64,000 bases of DNA from Ancylothrix sp036704045 (GCA_036704045.1 DATNQM010000052.1:1-64000); one strand, 5' to 3'. Shown: positions 8,192 to 17,276, counted from the stretch's first letter. A program made the numbers and translations. The notes: generated by a model not told the origin, from the sequence alone.

Positions 8192-9346
8192 CTACTGACT
8201 CACCACAGACAACAAACTTCCCAAAGCATTCTTCACCCGCTCATTTCTCACCTCACCAGCATGAGAAACACAAGTATCTCGAACAATATCATCCTCAAAA
8301 TTCAAATTAAAACCACCATCTTTTGTCAACAAATATTGCAACAAAGTCAACACATTTTTTGCATACATTTGAGAAGCATGAACCGGCATCGAAGAAGGCA
8401 AATTAACCGGCCCAATCACCGTAACCCCATCTCGAACCACATCCTTACCCGCCTGAGTGTACACACAATTACCACCACTCTCAGCAGCCAAATCCACAAT
8501 CACCGAACCCGGCACCATTCGTGCCACCATATCCTCCGTCACCAAAACCGGCGCCTTCCTACCAGGAACCTGAGCCGTAGTAATCACCACATCCGCCGTC
8601 GCCACATGATCCGAAATCACCTCATGCGTCCGTTTTTTCGACTCCTCAGAAATCTCCTTAGCATAACCATTAGCCCCAACCGTATCCTCCTGCAAAATCA
8701 CCTCAATAAACTTCGCCCCAAGACTTTGCACTTCCTCCTTAACAGCCGGTCGAATATCAAAAGCCTCCACCACAGCACCCAAACGACGAGCCGTAGCAAT
8801 AGCCTGTAAACCCGCAACTCCAGCCCCCATCACAAAAACCTTAGCCGGTCGAATCGTCCCCGCCGCCGTCGTCAACATCGGGAAAAACTTAGGCAAAGCA
8901 GCCGCCGCAATCAAAACCGCCTTATAGCCAGCAACCCCCGCCTGAGAAGAAAGAGCATCCATACTTTGAGCCCGCGAAGTCCGAGGAATCAACTCCATAC
9001 TCATCGCCGTAACTCTCCGCTCAGCCAAACGCCGCACTATCAAAGGATCACCCAAAGGATTCAAAAACCCAATTAAAATAGCTCCTTCCTTCAGCAAATC
9101 CACCTCCCAATCCTTCGGCGGAGCAACCTTCACCAAAACATCCGCCTCCCTCCACAAACTAGCCTTATCCGAACACAATTTCGCACCAGCCTTTTCATAC
9201 TGCTCATCCGGGAAAAACGAACCCTCCCCAGCACCACACTCCACCAAAACCTCCGCACCGGCCTTAACAAGCCGACCAATCAAATCAGGTATCAACGCCA
9301 CCCGATGCTCGCCTACTTCAACTTCTTTTGCAATCGCAATTTTCAT
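8192..9346 (-). CDS. pntAA: NAD(P) transhydrogenase subunit alpha part 1 (NAD-binding)
   Basis: Soluble domain I of transhydrogenase, 384 residues, which binds NAD(H) and passes hydride to the NADP domain of PntB. It is related to alanine dehydrogenase: an N-terminal domain with RVALIPDLIGRLVKAGAEV and a Rossmann fold with VFVMGAGVAGLQAIATARRLGA around residue 170, followed by FDIRP. The segments TTAQVPGRKAPVLVT and VIVDLAAESGGN are also typical. The ATG at 9346 is preceded by AGGAG at good spacing. First gene of the pnt operon; the promoter should lie in 9347-9953. Confidence 0.95.
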   Translation of the reverse strand: MKIAIAKEVEVGEHRVALIPDLIGRLVKAGAEVLVECGAGEGSFFPDEQYEKAGAKLCSDKASLWREADVLVKVAPPKDWEVDLLKEGAILIGFLNPLGDPLIVRRLAERRVTAMSMELIPRTSRAQSMDALSSQAGVAGYKAVLIAAAALPKFFPMLTTAAGTIRPAKVFVMGAGVAGLQAIATARRLGAVVEAFDIRPAVKEEVQSLGAKFIEVILQEDTVGANGYAKEISEESKKRTHEVISDHVATADVVITTAQVPGRKAPVLVTEDMVARMVPGSVIVDLAAESGGNCVYTQAGKDVVRDGVTVIGPVNLPSSMPVHASQMYAKNVLTLLQYLLTKDGGFNLNFEDDIVRDTCVSHAGEVRNERVKNALGSLLSVVSQ

Positions 9347-9953
9347 AAATTCTCCTATTTTTTACCTTTTCTACAAAAATATTCAACCCAAACCTTTTTC
9401 AGCAAACTCATATATTTACAATCATGAATTTTTAGATTAGTTTGGTATTTCCCAACACAAAACTAGAGGAGCATCTAAAATCTTTTACCCCCCACCTTTT
9501 TTATACGAAAAGCAATGCTTGATAGCTTGTGTACGAATAGCCCAGAAACCTCACTCAAAAAATACACTTTGTGCATCCTATTTTGATCCCCAACAAATCG
9601 GCAAAATTTTTAACTTTTCTTAATGGAATATCTGGGGCTTCACTTCCTACTCTTTTCTTTTATTAACACATAAACCTACTTTACTTCAACCTTCGTTCAT
9701 AAAACATTGCACTCTCAGCAACCAGCTAGGTAAAAATAACCTAAATCCCTAAACTCCAACTCATCAATTCTCATAAAAGTTTAAATTACTTAAAACACTT
9801 TTAAAAAAATTGACCAACTCCAGACATTTGTGTTTGCAGAGAACAGAAAAAACCATCAAAACCCCTCAACCATCAAACTCAAGCACAAAAGCGTAAACTT
9901 TAGTAAACTATTACAAACACTTAAAAACTTCCTGCCTCTGGGGAATCCAACTC
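9347..9953. other. 607-base divergent intergenic region (pnt operon / DUF2808 gene)
   Basis: No convincing open frame on either strand. It must hold the promoters of both the pnt operon (minus) and the DUF2808 gene (plus). An inverted repeat TTTTAGAT (9430-9437) / ATCTAAAA (9473-9480) lies on the pnt side and could be an operator. I see no strong -10/-35 pair. Confidence 0.45.
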
Positions 9954-10484
9954 ATGTTATTTAAAAAACCTTCAGCACGACGTTACCTAAGTGCCATCGC
10001 CATCACCGCCAGCCTCATCACCGGCCTCCCCACCCTAACCACAGCCCAAGGACTACCAGGTTTCACCCTATTTGGCGGAGGTAACTCAGAAAACCAACTC
10101 GACTATCGCCTAGACTACGGAAACGCAGGCACCTGGGATCGCTACAGACTAAGAATTCCCTCCAAAAAAGTTCAAACCGCCATCGCCCAATTCTCCATAG
10201 ACTACCCAGACTACTACGAAGGCAAATTTGACAAAGACGAAATCGAAGTTTTAGTAGAAGGCAAATCAGTACCAATCCAAGAAATCATCTGGGACAAAGA
10301 AAACTACCGCATAGAAATATATCCCCAAGATCCCATCCCCGCCAGCAACGACATCGAAATCGTCTTTTCCAACGTCCTCAACCCCACCCGACGCGGAATG
10401 TTCCAATTCAATTGTCGCACCATATCCCCCGGAGACGTACCTCTACTACGCTATCTCGGAACCTGGTTACTCACAATCAGCTAA
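9954..10484 (+). CDS. DUF2808 domain-containing secreted protein
   Basis: 176 residues with a basic N-terminus and hydrophobic stretch typical of a Sec signal peptide, cleaved near TTAQG. The rest is a single DUF2808 domain, a family largely confined to cyanobacteria and of unknown function. Recognisable parts are TWDRYRLRIPSKKVQTAIAQ, DEIEVLVEGKSVPIQEI and the closing VFSNVLNPTRRGMFQF with RYLGTWLLTI. A periplasmic or cell-surface location is likely. The next gene, rpmH, follows 99 bases later and probably has its own promoter. Confidence 0.85.
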   Translation: MLFKKPSARRYLSAIAITASLITGLPTLTTAQGLPGFTLFGGGNSENQLDYRLDYGNAGTWDRYRLRIPSKKVQTAIAQFSIDYPDYYEGKFDKDEIEVLVEGKSVPIQEIIWDKENYRIEIYPQDPIPASNDIEIVFSNVLNPTRRGMFQFNCRTISPGDVPLLRYLGTWLLTIS

Positions 10485-10583
10485 AACCCTACAAACAAAC
10501 AACCATTTCACCAAAATCGGTGATAAGATAAGGGATTGTGACTTTTTTATTGAACCCACGCAGCCAAACCAAGGAAAAAAACT

Positions 10584-10721
10584 ATGACCCAGCGCACCCT
10601 TGGCGGTACAAGCCGCAAAAGAAAAAGAGTATCCGGTTTTCGAGTAAGAATGAGAACTAAAAACGGACAGCGAGTAATCAAAGCTCGCCGCGCCAAAGGA
10701 CGTTACCGGCTAAGCGTCTAG
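10584..10721 (+). CDS. rpmH: 50S ribosomal protein L34
   Basis: A 45-residue basic protein (MTQRTLGGTSRKRKRVSGF to GRYRLSV), full length for L34. It binds 23S rRNA in the large subunit. AAGGAAA 7-13 bases upstream of the ATG is a good ribosome binding site. It heads the conserved rpmH-rnpA-PH protein-yidC-KH/R3H block. Unlike in many bacteria, no dnaA gene or DnaA-box cluster is visible upstream. A small TCACC-GGTGA hairpin at 10508-10523 precedes it. Confidence 0.97.
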   Translation: MTQRTLGGTSRKRKRVSGFRVRMRTKNGQRVIKARRAKGRYRLSV

Positions 10722-10754
10722 GAATCCATCCTAGCCACAGCCCTAAAAAAGCGC

Positions 10755-11165
10755 GTGTTGCCCAAACAAAACCGGCTCCGGCTCCGGCAAGACTTCAATG
10801 CAGTGTACAAAAGTGGAAAACGGCGCAACAGCCCCCATTTTGGTTTAAGAGCCCTACGGCATCAAACTAAAAACTCCACCCAAACAGACAATGCACCACT
10901 GCCGGCTAGCCCAGCCCCCACCAGAGCCGGCATCAGCATCAGTCAAAAAGTTAGTAAACGAGCCGTCATCCGCAACCGAATTAAAAGGCAAATACGGGCA
11001 GCCCTGCGGCAACTCATCCCCCGCCTCTCACCCGGTTGGGACATCGTGATCGTCGTCTATCCCCCAGCAGTTGAGTGCAATTACAGACAAATTCTGCAAG
11101 AATTAGAGCAGTTGTTGGCACAAGCAGAGGTAATCAATGGGCATAAAAGAAGAAGTTTACTATGA
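10755..11165 (+). CDS. rnpA: ribonuclease P protein component
   Basis: Protein subunit of RNase P, which helps the catalytic RNA remove tRNA 5' leaders. 136 residues; start GTG at 10755, with TTG at 10758 as an alternative. The N-terminus RLRLRQDFNAVYKSGKR and the signature arginine helix (KVSKRAVIRNRIKRQIRAAL) are clear. A polar insert of about 25 residues between them (ALRHQTKNSTQ to APTRAG) makes it longer than the roughly 115-120 residues of most bacterial proteins. Its last 29 bases overlap the next gene, which implies translational coupling. Confidence 0.95.
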   Translation: MLPKQNRLRLRQDFNAVYKSGKRRNSPHFGLRALRHQTKNSTQTDNAPLPASPAPTRAGISISQKVSKRAVIRNRIKRQIRAALRQLIPRLSPGWDIVIVVYPPAVECNYRQILQELEQLLAQAEVINGHKRRSLL

Positions 11166-11535
11166 GGGTGGTCCTCATATAGGCGATCTAATCTTCAACA
11201 TCCTGCTAGGATTCACAATCATCTGTTTACCCCTAACCATTGCCGCCATCGTTAGAGCAATATGGTTGCGATACCGCATCACCAACCGACGAATATCTGT
11301 CATAGGCGGTTGGATGGGACGAGAACGCTCAGACATCATCTATAACGAAATAGCCAACGTCGTAACCGTACCTCGCGGTTTAGGCATCTGGGGAGACATG
11401 GTGCTTACCCTTACCGACGGTAGCAGACTCGAAATGCGAGCAATCCCCAAATTCCGAGATGTTTATGATTACATCAACGAAAAAATGCCGGCAAAAGCCA
11501 GAAAAGAAAGCGGATCAATTGGCAGTGGCCGGTAA
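11137..11535 (+). CDS. PH domain-containing membrane protein
   Basis: 132 residues. A hydrophobic helix at about 18-45 (FNILLGFTIICLPLTIAAIV) anchors a bacterial PH domain (bPH2/YdbT type) of about 46-118: WLRYRITNRRISVIGGWMGRERSDIIYNE starts it, and TDGSRLEMRAIPKFRDVYDYI ends it. The start lies inside rnpA (29-base overlap, other frame). A PH protein between rnpA and yidC is usual in cyanobacteria, which suggests a role tied to membrane protein insertion or the envelope, but no function is established here. Confidence 0.85.
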   Translation: MGIKEEVYYEGGPHIGDLIFNILLGFTIICLPLTIAAIVRAIWLRYRITNRRISVIGGWMGRERSDIIYNEIANVVTVPRGLGIWGDMVLTLTDGSRLEMRAIPKFRDVYDYINEKMPAKARKESGSIGSGR

Positions 11536-11732
11536 ACCGCTATCAAACCAGCCCAAAAAGTTTGGATTGTAGATTGTACATTTCAACTCTCCAATCCAAA
11601 ACAATTGAACAGAAGCCACCCAAAAAACTTAACTGATCAAACAGTTAAAACATAGCCCCCGGCTCACTGTACAGGCTAAAAACAAAAAAAATAAATTACC
11701 AACACTTCAGAGCGCACAGGTTGACATAAAGA

Positions 11733-12881
11733 ATGGACTTCGGTGTAGGTTTTCTTTCCAATAACGTAATGCTGCCGATCCTAGACTTCTTCTACGGAAT
11801 CGTGCCTAGCTACGGTCTAGCCATCGTGGCTCTGACGTTAGTGATCCGATTAGCTTTATTCCCCCTCAACGCCGGCTCAATTCGCAATATGCGGCGAATG
11901 AAAGTAGCCCAGCCGGTCATGCAAAAGCGGGTAAAAGAACTACAAGAAAAATACAAAGACAATCCTGCCAAACAGCAGGAAGAAATGCAAAAAGTCTACA
12001 AAGAATTTGGCAATCCCTTGGGAGGATGCCTACCCTTACTATTGCAAATGCCAGTGCTATTTGCACTATTTGCAACCTTAAGAGGCTCGCCATTTTCTGA
12101 CGTTAACTACACAGTAAACTTGCAAATATTTCCGCAAGAACAAATCGAAAGCATACAACCAGCAGCCTTTTCAACTGCTCCGCAAAACATTTTCATTGCC
12201 GATGGAATTCATGCCCCAGTCACCGCTTTACTACCGGCCGGTAACAAACTTACCATCGGTGAAAAAACAAAACTAGAATTCCAAACCGTCGAAGGCAAAG
12301 ACCTCAACGCCTTACTCGCAGAACATCCAGAAACCAAAATCAACCCCCACTGGAAAGTCACCAAAGGCGAAGAGCGAGTCAAAATCACCGAAGACGGCAC
12401 CATCGAAGCCCTCAACCCCGGTGATGTCACCCTCACAGGAACTATCCCCGGATTAGCCGCAGATAAAGGCTTCCTCTTTATCGAAGCCCTCGGAAGAGTC
12501 GGCGCCGTTGACCAAGACGGAACCATACACTGGGATATCGTCGGTATGGTGTTAGTATTTGGCATCAGCTTATACATCAACCAACTACTCTCCGGTCAAG
12601 GAGCCTCATCCTCCTCCGCCAACCCCCAACAAGATACCGTAAACAAAATTACCCCTGTCATCTTCTCAGGGATGTTTTTGTTCTTCCCCTTACCGGCCGG
12701 CGTACTGATGTACATGGTTATCGCCAACATCTTCCAAACCGTCCAAGCATTCATCTTGTCAAGGGAACCCCTACCAGAAAATCTACAAAAAATCGTAGAT
12801 GCAGAAGCAAAAACTACTGAACAGGGCAAAGGACGTGACTCACTCCCCTTTGAACCAGGGCGAACCAAGAAAAAAGCCTAA
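11733..12881 (+). CDS. yidC: membrane protein insertase YidC (Oxa1/Alb3 family)
   Basis: Inserts and folds membrane proteins, alone or with SecYEG, in plasma and thylakoid membranes. 382 residues with an early hydrophobic helix, the conserved groove Arg R39 in LVIRLALFPL, the basic cytoplasmic coiled region (50-95: MKVAQPVMQKRVKELQEKYK) and CLPLLLQMPVLFALF. The later core helices are near 265-285 and 307-345 (FFPLPAGVLMYMVIANIFQ). A non-membrane insert of about 140 residues (about 118-262) sits after the second helix, and its middle resembles a Big_2 Ig-like fold (NKLTIGEKTKLEF, then VKITEDGTIEALNPGDVTL). The basic C-terminus may contact ribosomes. Confidence 0.95.
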   Translation: MDFGVGFLSNNVMLPILDFFYGIVPSYGLAIVALTLVIRLALFPLNAGSIRNMRRMKVAQPVMQKRVKELQEKYKDNPAKQQEEMQKVYKEFGNPLGGCLPLLLQMPVLFALFATLRGSPFSDVNYTVNLQIFPQEQIESIQPAAFSTAPQNIFIADGIHAPVTALLPAGNKLTIGEKTKLEFQTVEGKDLNALLAEHPETKINPHWKVTKGEERVKITEDGTIEALNPGDVTLTGTIPGLAADKGFLFIEALGRVGAVDQDGTIHWDIVGMVLVFGISLYINQLLSGQGASSSSANPQQDTVNKITPVIFSGMFLFFPLPAGVLMYMVIANIFQTVQAFILSREPLPENLQKIVDAEAKTTEQGKGRDSLPFEPGRTKKKA

Positions 12882-12891
12882 CGGGAGTGTT

Positions 12892-13386
12892 ATGAGCGAC
12901 GACAAAAAAATACAGCGGGGTCAAAAGTGGTTGGAAAAACTATTAAATTTAATGTCCAACCCCGCCAGCGTCACAGCCTACAAAAGTGACGACTACCACG
13001 AAGAAACAGACAGCTATTGGTTAACCATCGACCAAACAAACCTATCTCCCCATCAAATTGACCTCCTAATAGGCAGAGAAGGAGAAGTAATAGATGCTAT
13101 CCAGTTTTTGGCAAACAGCACCCTAAATATCAACCTCGAACCCGAAGAACAAGCCTCCTACACCGTAGAGCTAGACGGCTACCGCCTACGGCGCGAAGCC
13201 GAACTACGCTCCCTAGCAGAAGAGGCCGTCATGGAAGTGCGGCGAACCGGCAGAGAATACGAAATGAAAGACCTATCCTCCGCCGAACGCCGACAACTCC
13301 ATAGCTTGCTCAAAGAATACACAGACCTAGAAACCTACAGTCGGGGACAAGAGCCAGATCGCCGTCTTGTCGTGCGCCTACGCTAA
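12892..13386 (+). CDS. khpB: KH and R3H domain RNA-binding protein (Jag/KhpB-like)
   Basis: 164 residues from the ATG at 12892, just after yidC and preceded by GGGAG; an in-frame extension back to 12799 would overlap yidC and lacks support. A KH-like domain at about 40-105 holds the loop LIGREGEVIDAIQFLAN. An R3H domain at about 105-163 holds the RxxxH motif in SSAERRQLHSLL and ends VVRLR. The Jag-N domain of Firmicute proteins is absent. The protein should bind single-stranded RNA. Its position after yidC is conserved in many bacteria, and a link to envelope growth is known in Gram-positives but not shown here. Confidence 0.88.
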   Translation: MSDDKKIQRGQKWLEKLLNLMSNPASVTAYKSDDYHEETDSYWLTIDQTNLSPHQIDLLIGREGEVIDAIQFLANSTLNINLEPEEQASYTVELDGYRLRREAELRSLAEEAVMEVRRTGREYEMKDLSSAERRQLHSLLKEYTDLETYSRGQEPDRRLVVRLR

Positions 13387-13504
13387 AATGCCTGAAGATC
13401 CTAACTAAATCGTGCAGGCGCACGTCCCCATACCCCATCCCCTACCAAACGCACCGCTAAAAAGCTTCCCTCCCCATACACTAACAAAGCGAGCGTGCTA
13501 GCTC

Positions 13505-14020
13505 ATGGAACCGATTTACATTCCCCACCTAACAACAACACCCGCACGGACGCGGGTGATTGATTTTGAAGAATTTATTCAAGATTTAGAAACCCTAATG
13601 CCCGTAAAGGGCAAACTCAAAATTACCCATAGCGGCAATTATCTCGAAGTTATAGGCAATTGTGAAGCAATAATCACCCTAACTTGTCACCGCTGCCTAC
13701 AACAATACAACCACCGCATCAAAATCCAACCCAAAGAAATCATCTGGCTAGATGCAGCCATCGAAGAAACTGACTCTGGCCCCGCCGAACGCGAAATAGC
13801 CCCAGAAGATTTAGTTGAAACCCTCTCTCCTCAAGGACACTTTGACCCCACAGAATGGGTTTACCAGCAGTTGTGTTTAGCCATCCCCTACCAACAACTC
13901 TGCCAAAACAACTGCCAAGGCATTCAACTCACCAGCAGTCAACCTACCTCCTCCGAATCAACCCCAATAGACAGCCGGTGGTCTGCCCTAGAAAATCTGA
14001 AAAACCAACTGCCAACCTAA
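13505..14020 (+). CDS. yceD: YceD family protein (DUF177)
   Basis: 171 residues. The DUF177 core spans about 10-140 and has two cysteine motifs, CHRC (61-64) and CQNNC (133-137), that probably form a zinc site. EDLVETLSPQGHFDPTEWVYQQLCLAIP is the typical C-terminal core. YceD is linked in several lineages to 23S rRNA maturation or L32 accumulation. In most bacteria it precedes rpmF, which is not next to it here. Separated from the KH/R3H gene by 118 bases with no clear terminator. Confidence 0.8.
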   Translation: MEPIYIPHLTTTPARTRVIDFEEFIQDLETLMPVKGKLKITHSGNYLEVIGNCEAIITLTCHRCLQQYNHRIKIQPKEIIWLDAAIEETDSGPAEREIAPEDLVETLSPQGHFDPTEWVYQQLCLAIPYQQLCQNNCQGIQLTSSQPTSSESTPIDSRWSALENLKNQLPT

Positions 14021-14227
14021 ACCCAACTAACCTTACATCTTAGATTGTTGGTTTTACAGCAATTTTCAGCTATCTCTAAAAAACCCTTTCTTTCCTCTTC
14101 TACCCAACCAAAATTAAAATCTTCTTCCCCCTTACCTCCCAAGCAAGGGGGACTAAAGGGGAAACCAGAAACTCCCCAAAAAACCATTAAATTATTAATC
14201 CAAAATCCACAATTTAAAAATACCCCT

Positions 14228-15748
14228 ATGGTTTTCCGCGAAGAATTTGAACTTTTACTCCGCGCCCGCTACCCTATCATCTACATCCCAACCCGCGAAG
14301 AAGAACGCGTTGAAAACACCATTAAAAACATTGGAAACCAACAAAAACGCGCCGTCTATACCTGGGACTTCGTAGACGGCTACTCAGGCAACCCTAACGA
14401 TGCCAACACCGGCCGACGAAACCCCCTACAAGCCCTAGAATTCGTCGAAAAACTACACGCCAGCGCCCCCTCCATCTTTATCCTCCGAGACTTTCATCGT
14501 TTTTTAGACGATATTTCCATCTCCCGCAAACTTCGGAACCTCTCTCGCCTCCTTAAATCTCAACCCAAAAACCTAGTAATACTTTCCCCTCAACTCAGCA
14601 TCCCCGAAGACCTCACCGACGTCCTCACCGTCATCGAATTTCCCCTCCCCACCGCAACCGACATTAAAACCGAAGTCCAAAGCCTCCTCACCGCCACCGG
14701 CCAAACATTAGAAGCCCGTCTCCTAGACGAAATCGTCTCCTCCTGTCAGGGACTTTCCCTTGAAAGAATACGCAGAGTCTTAGCCAAAGCCATCGCTACA
14801 CACGGCAAAATCGAACCAGACGACATCGAACTCATCCTCGAAGAAAAACGCCAAACAATCCGCCAAACCCAAATCCTTGAATTCTACCCCGCCACCGAAA
14901 AAATCACCGATATCGGCGGACTCGACAACCTTAAAGACTGGTTATTACGACGCGGTAGTGCCTTCTCCGAAAAAGCCCGACAATATGGCATACCCCACCC
15001 CAGAGGCTTACTCCTCGTAGGCATCCAAGGCACCGGCAAATCCCTCACCGCCAAAGCCATCGCCCACCATTGGCACTTACCCCTCCTTCGCCTTGATGTC
15101 GGCCGGTTATTTGGCGGCTTAGTTGGCGAATCAGAATCTCGCACAAGGCAAATGATCCAAACCGCCGAAGCCCTCGCCCCATGCGTCCTCTGGGTAGATG
15201 AAATTGATAAAGCTTTTGCCGGTTTTGACAGCAAAGGAGACGGCGGCACCACTAGCCGAGTCTTTGGCACATTTATCACTTGGCTTGCCGAAAAAACCTC
15301 CCCCGTTTTCGTTGTCGCCACCGCCAATAATATCCAATCCTTACCCGCAGAAATTTTAAGAAAAGGTCGGTTTGATGAAATATTCTTTGTAGGATTACCC
15401 AACACTGAGGAACGCCGCGCTATTTTTGGCGTTCACCTCTCCCGACTCCGCCCCCACAACCTCAAAAACTATGACCTCGACCGGCTTGCCTACGAAACCC
15501 CCGATTTTTCTGGGGCAGAAATTGAACAAGCTTTAATTGAAGCTATGCACATTGGTTTTAGTCAAAACCGCGATTTTAATAACGATGATATTTTAGAAGC
15601 GGCCAGCCAAATTATCCCCCTCGCACGCACCGCCGTCGAGCAAATTCAATTTTTACAAAACTGGGCTGCTGCCGGTAAAGCGCGCCTCGCCTCCCGTCAT
15701 AGCAGCCTTTTGGGACGCCTCCAAGCCTCACAAAAGGGCCCGGACTAA
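14228..15748 (+). CDS. AAA family ATPase, Ycf46-like
   Basis: 506 residues from the ATG at 14228 (MVFREEFELLLRARYPIIYI), the conserved family start. An open extension back to a TTG at 14045 has low-complexity, intergenic-looking sequence. The N-terminal half (1-225) is the Ycf46-specific degenerate ATPase region. The AAA module follows with Walker A GIQGTGKS (265-272), Walker B LWVDEID (321-327), sensor-1 VATANN and arginine finger RKGRFDE (378-384). It ends with a four-helix lid. Ycf46 is encoded in some algal plastids and in cyanobacteria, and links to photosynthetic CO2 use have been proposed. The biochemical role is not settled. No strong ribosome binding site is seen. Confidence 0.85.
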   Translation: MVFREEFELLLRARYPIIYIPTREEERVENTIKNIGNQQKRAVYTWDFVDGYSGNPNDANTGRRNPLQALEFVEKLHASAPSIFILRDFHRFLDDISISRKLRNLSRLLKSQPKNLVILSPQLSIPEDLTDVLTVIEFPLPTATDIKTEVQSLLTATGQTLEARLLDEIVSSCQGLSLERIRRVLAKAIATHGKIEPDDIELILEEKRQTIRQTQILEFYPATEKITDIGGLDNLKDWLLRRGSAFSEKARQYGIPHPRGLLLVGIQGTGKSLTAKAIAHHWHLPLLRLDVGRLFGGLVGESESRTRQMIQTAEALAPCVLWVDEIDKAFAGFDSKGDGGTTSRVFGTFITWLAEKTSPVFVVATANNIQSLPAEILRKGRFDEIFFVGLPNTEERRAIFGVHLSRLRPHNLKNYDLDRLAYETPDFSGAEIEQALIEAMHIGFSQNRDFNNDDILEAASQIIPLARTAVEQIQFLQNWAAAGKARLASRHSSLLGRLQASQKGPD

Positions 15749-15897
15749 AAACCCTCTATCTCCAACAACCTGATAAATTTCTTAGAAATATGGTATTTTT
15801 TCCTGAAACGTCCTCTATCGATTTGACCTTGGCCCACTTGCATCACCCTAATTAACCAAACTCGACCAAAATTACATCAAAAAATAGAATTGCCGCC

Positions 15898-16383
15898 GTG
15901 AAAACCCTATCTGGTATTTTACAATTTATCCTTGGCATCGCTCTTGCCTTTGCCCTTATCGGTGCCGGTGGTGTCGCAGCCGCCCTCTACTTAGCTGCTA
16001 AACACTCTGCTCAACCTGAAAGACCATTTTTTGACGAAGAAAAAATCGCAACTACTACCAACACCAAAAACTCCAAAACTCCTCCCAAACAAGGCACAAC
16101 CGCCAAACAAACCTCCACAGCTAAACCGCAAGATTCGGGACTTTATAAAGCCCGTGTTACTTGGCCTGAAGGGTTAAGTTTGAGAGAACGTCCGGGATTT
16201 GAGTCTAAAAGTATTGGGGGTATTGAATACAATGGTCGGTTAATTATTCTCGAAGAAACTGCTGATAAAGAATGGCAACGAGTCCGCATAGAAAACACTG
16301 AGCGCGAAGGTTGGATTAAAAGTGGGAATGTTGAAAAATTGGCTTCCGCATCAGATTTAGATACATCTAATGCAACTCCTTAA
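15898..16383 (+). CDS. membrane-anchored SH3b domain protein
   Basis: 161 residues from a GTG at 15898. One N-terminal membrane helix (about 5-33, ILGIALAFALIGAGGVAAALYLAA) acts as anchor or uncleaved signal. A Thr/Lys-rich linker (48-80) follows, then one SH3b domain at about 85-148 (TWPEGLSLRERPG, LIILEETADKEWQRVRI, GWIKSGNVEKL). The domain should face the periplasm and bind peptidoglycan or a protein partner. It is preceded by 149 bases without a gene and is probably transcribed alone. Function is not established. Confidence 0.8.
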   Translation: MKTLSGILQFILGIALAFALIGAGGVAAALYLAAKHSAQPERPFFDEEKIATTTNTKNSKTPPKQGTTAKQTSTAKPQDSGLYKARVTWPEGLSLRERPGFESKSIGGIEYNGRLIILEETADKEWQRVRIENTEREGWIKSGNVEKLASASDLDTSNATP

Positions 16384-16905
16384 CCCAAGCAAACTACTGG
16401 TATGTATATTTCCGCAATGCTTTTTCTACTAAAATCTTCTGTGCCATTTTTATAAATTAAAAAAAATAGTTTTTTATCAATTAATATCAATGCTTTAAAA
16501 GTTTCTCTATATTTTTATCTGGGATGTCTTTTTTTAGGGTATTAAACTAATACTCTGAGCGTCTAAGCCCATAGCCAAAAGTAAATAAAAATAGCATTTT
16601 CTTAAATTTTAAGACTTGGTATAAAAACTCTACTTTCTACAAAAAAGTGGGGTTTAACTGTATTGTAAATTATTTATTTTGATCCTTTGTAAAGCCGGTC
16701 TTTCACCCACCGGACAGAAACTACCTTTTACTATGTAGTTATGTTAATCCAAAACGATTGAAACCGGCCTTTACCACCCAGATTTGTTAAGAAACTTAGC
16801 TAAATTTAAAGCTTAATTGCAAAATTACCTAAAAATTTTTCTGAAATAAAAAGACAGTGTACGATGACAAATCAATAACAAAATATCAAATTTAGATAGC
16901 AAAAA
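16384..16905. other. 522-base intergenic region
   Basis: AT-rich, no open frame above about 30 codons with a plausible start. It should hold the promoter of the small membrane protein at 16906. I see no RNA gene or clear repeat. Confidence 0.4.
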
Positions 16906-17079
16906 ATGTACAAAAAAAATAGCAGTGACTTACTAACCGCCGCCGTAACTGCTGCGTTGGGGGCCGGCATTGTAACCTCCTTTGCCGTCAATCAAGGACA
17001 ACATCCTCTTATTGCCTTAGCCATCACAGGTCTTGCCGTAGCAATTACCCTGGTATGTAACACCCTCGGATTGCTTTAA
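16906..17079 (+). CDS. small two-helix membrane protein (57 residues)
   Basis: An ATG-to-TAA frame of 58 codons: short polar start MYKKNSSDLL, helix 1 at about 11-28 (TAAVTAALGAGIVTSFAV), a tight NQGQHP turn at 29-34, then helix 2 at about 35-57 (LIALAITGLAVAITLVCNTL). Codon use matches neighbouring genes (GCC, GGC, CTC common). A two-helix hairpin of this size with both ends on one side resembles small thylakoid or plasma-membrane subunits and stress proteins, but I do not recognise a family. A stable 8-bp hairpin (17142-17166) follows 62 bases downstream. Confidence 0.6.
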   Translation: MYKKNSSDLLTAAVTAALGAGIVTSFAVNQGQHPLIALAITGLAVAITLVCNTLGLL

Positions 17080-17141
17080 AATCTTTACCCTGCCTTTTAG
17101 CCAACAAAACCACCCCCCTAAAAAATTTTCAATCAAAAACT

Positions 17142-17166
17142 GTTGGGCTAACAAGGGCAGCCCAAC
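17142..17166 (+). terminator. hairpin after the small membrane protein gene
   Basis: Perfect 8-bp stem GTTGGGCT (17142-17149) / AGCCCAAC (17159-17166) with a 9-base loop. No long T run follows, so it may be a weak terminator or part of the next gene's leader. Confidence 0.4.
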
Positions 17167-17276
17167 ATAATTAACATATATACTTGTATCGGTTATCATT
17201 GACTCTCAATCAGAGCAAAATAACCGACCCTCTAATCGGCTCGAATCATAAAATTATCAGCAATCAAGAGTTAAAT

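Noticed and set aside
8261..8809. Long open frame opposite pntAA
   Set aside because: Antisense shadow of a well-supported gene; composition (Asn, His, Arg-rich) is typical of a reversed frame.
10485..10583. Possible replication origin upstream of rpmH
   Set aside because: No dnaA gene and no cluster of DnaA boxes; the rpmH-rnpA-yidC block is not origin-linked in cyanobacteria as a rule.
14045..14227. N-terminal extension of the Ycf46-like ATPase
   Set aside because: Begins at TTG, is low-complexity and resembles intergenic sequence; the family starts at MVFREEF (14228).
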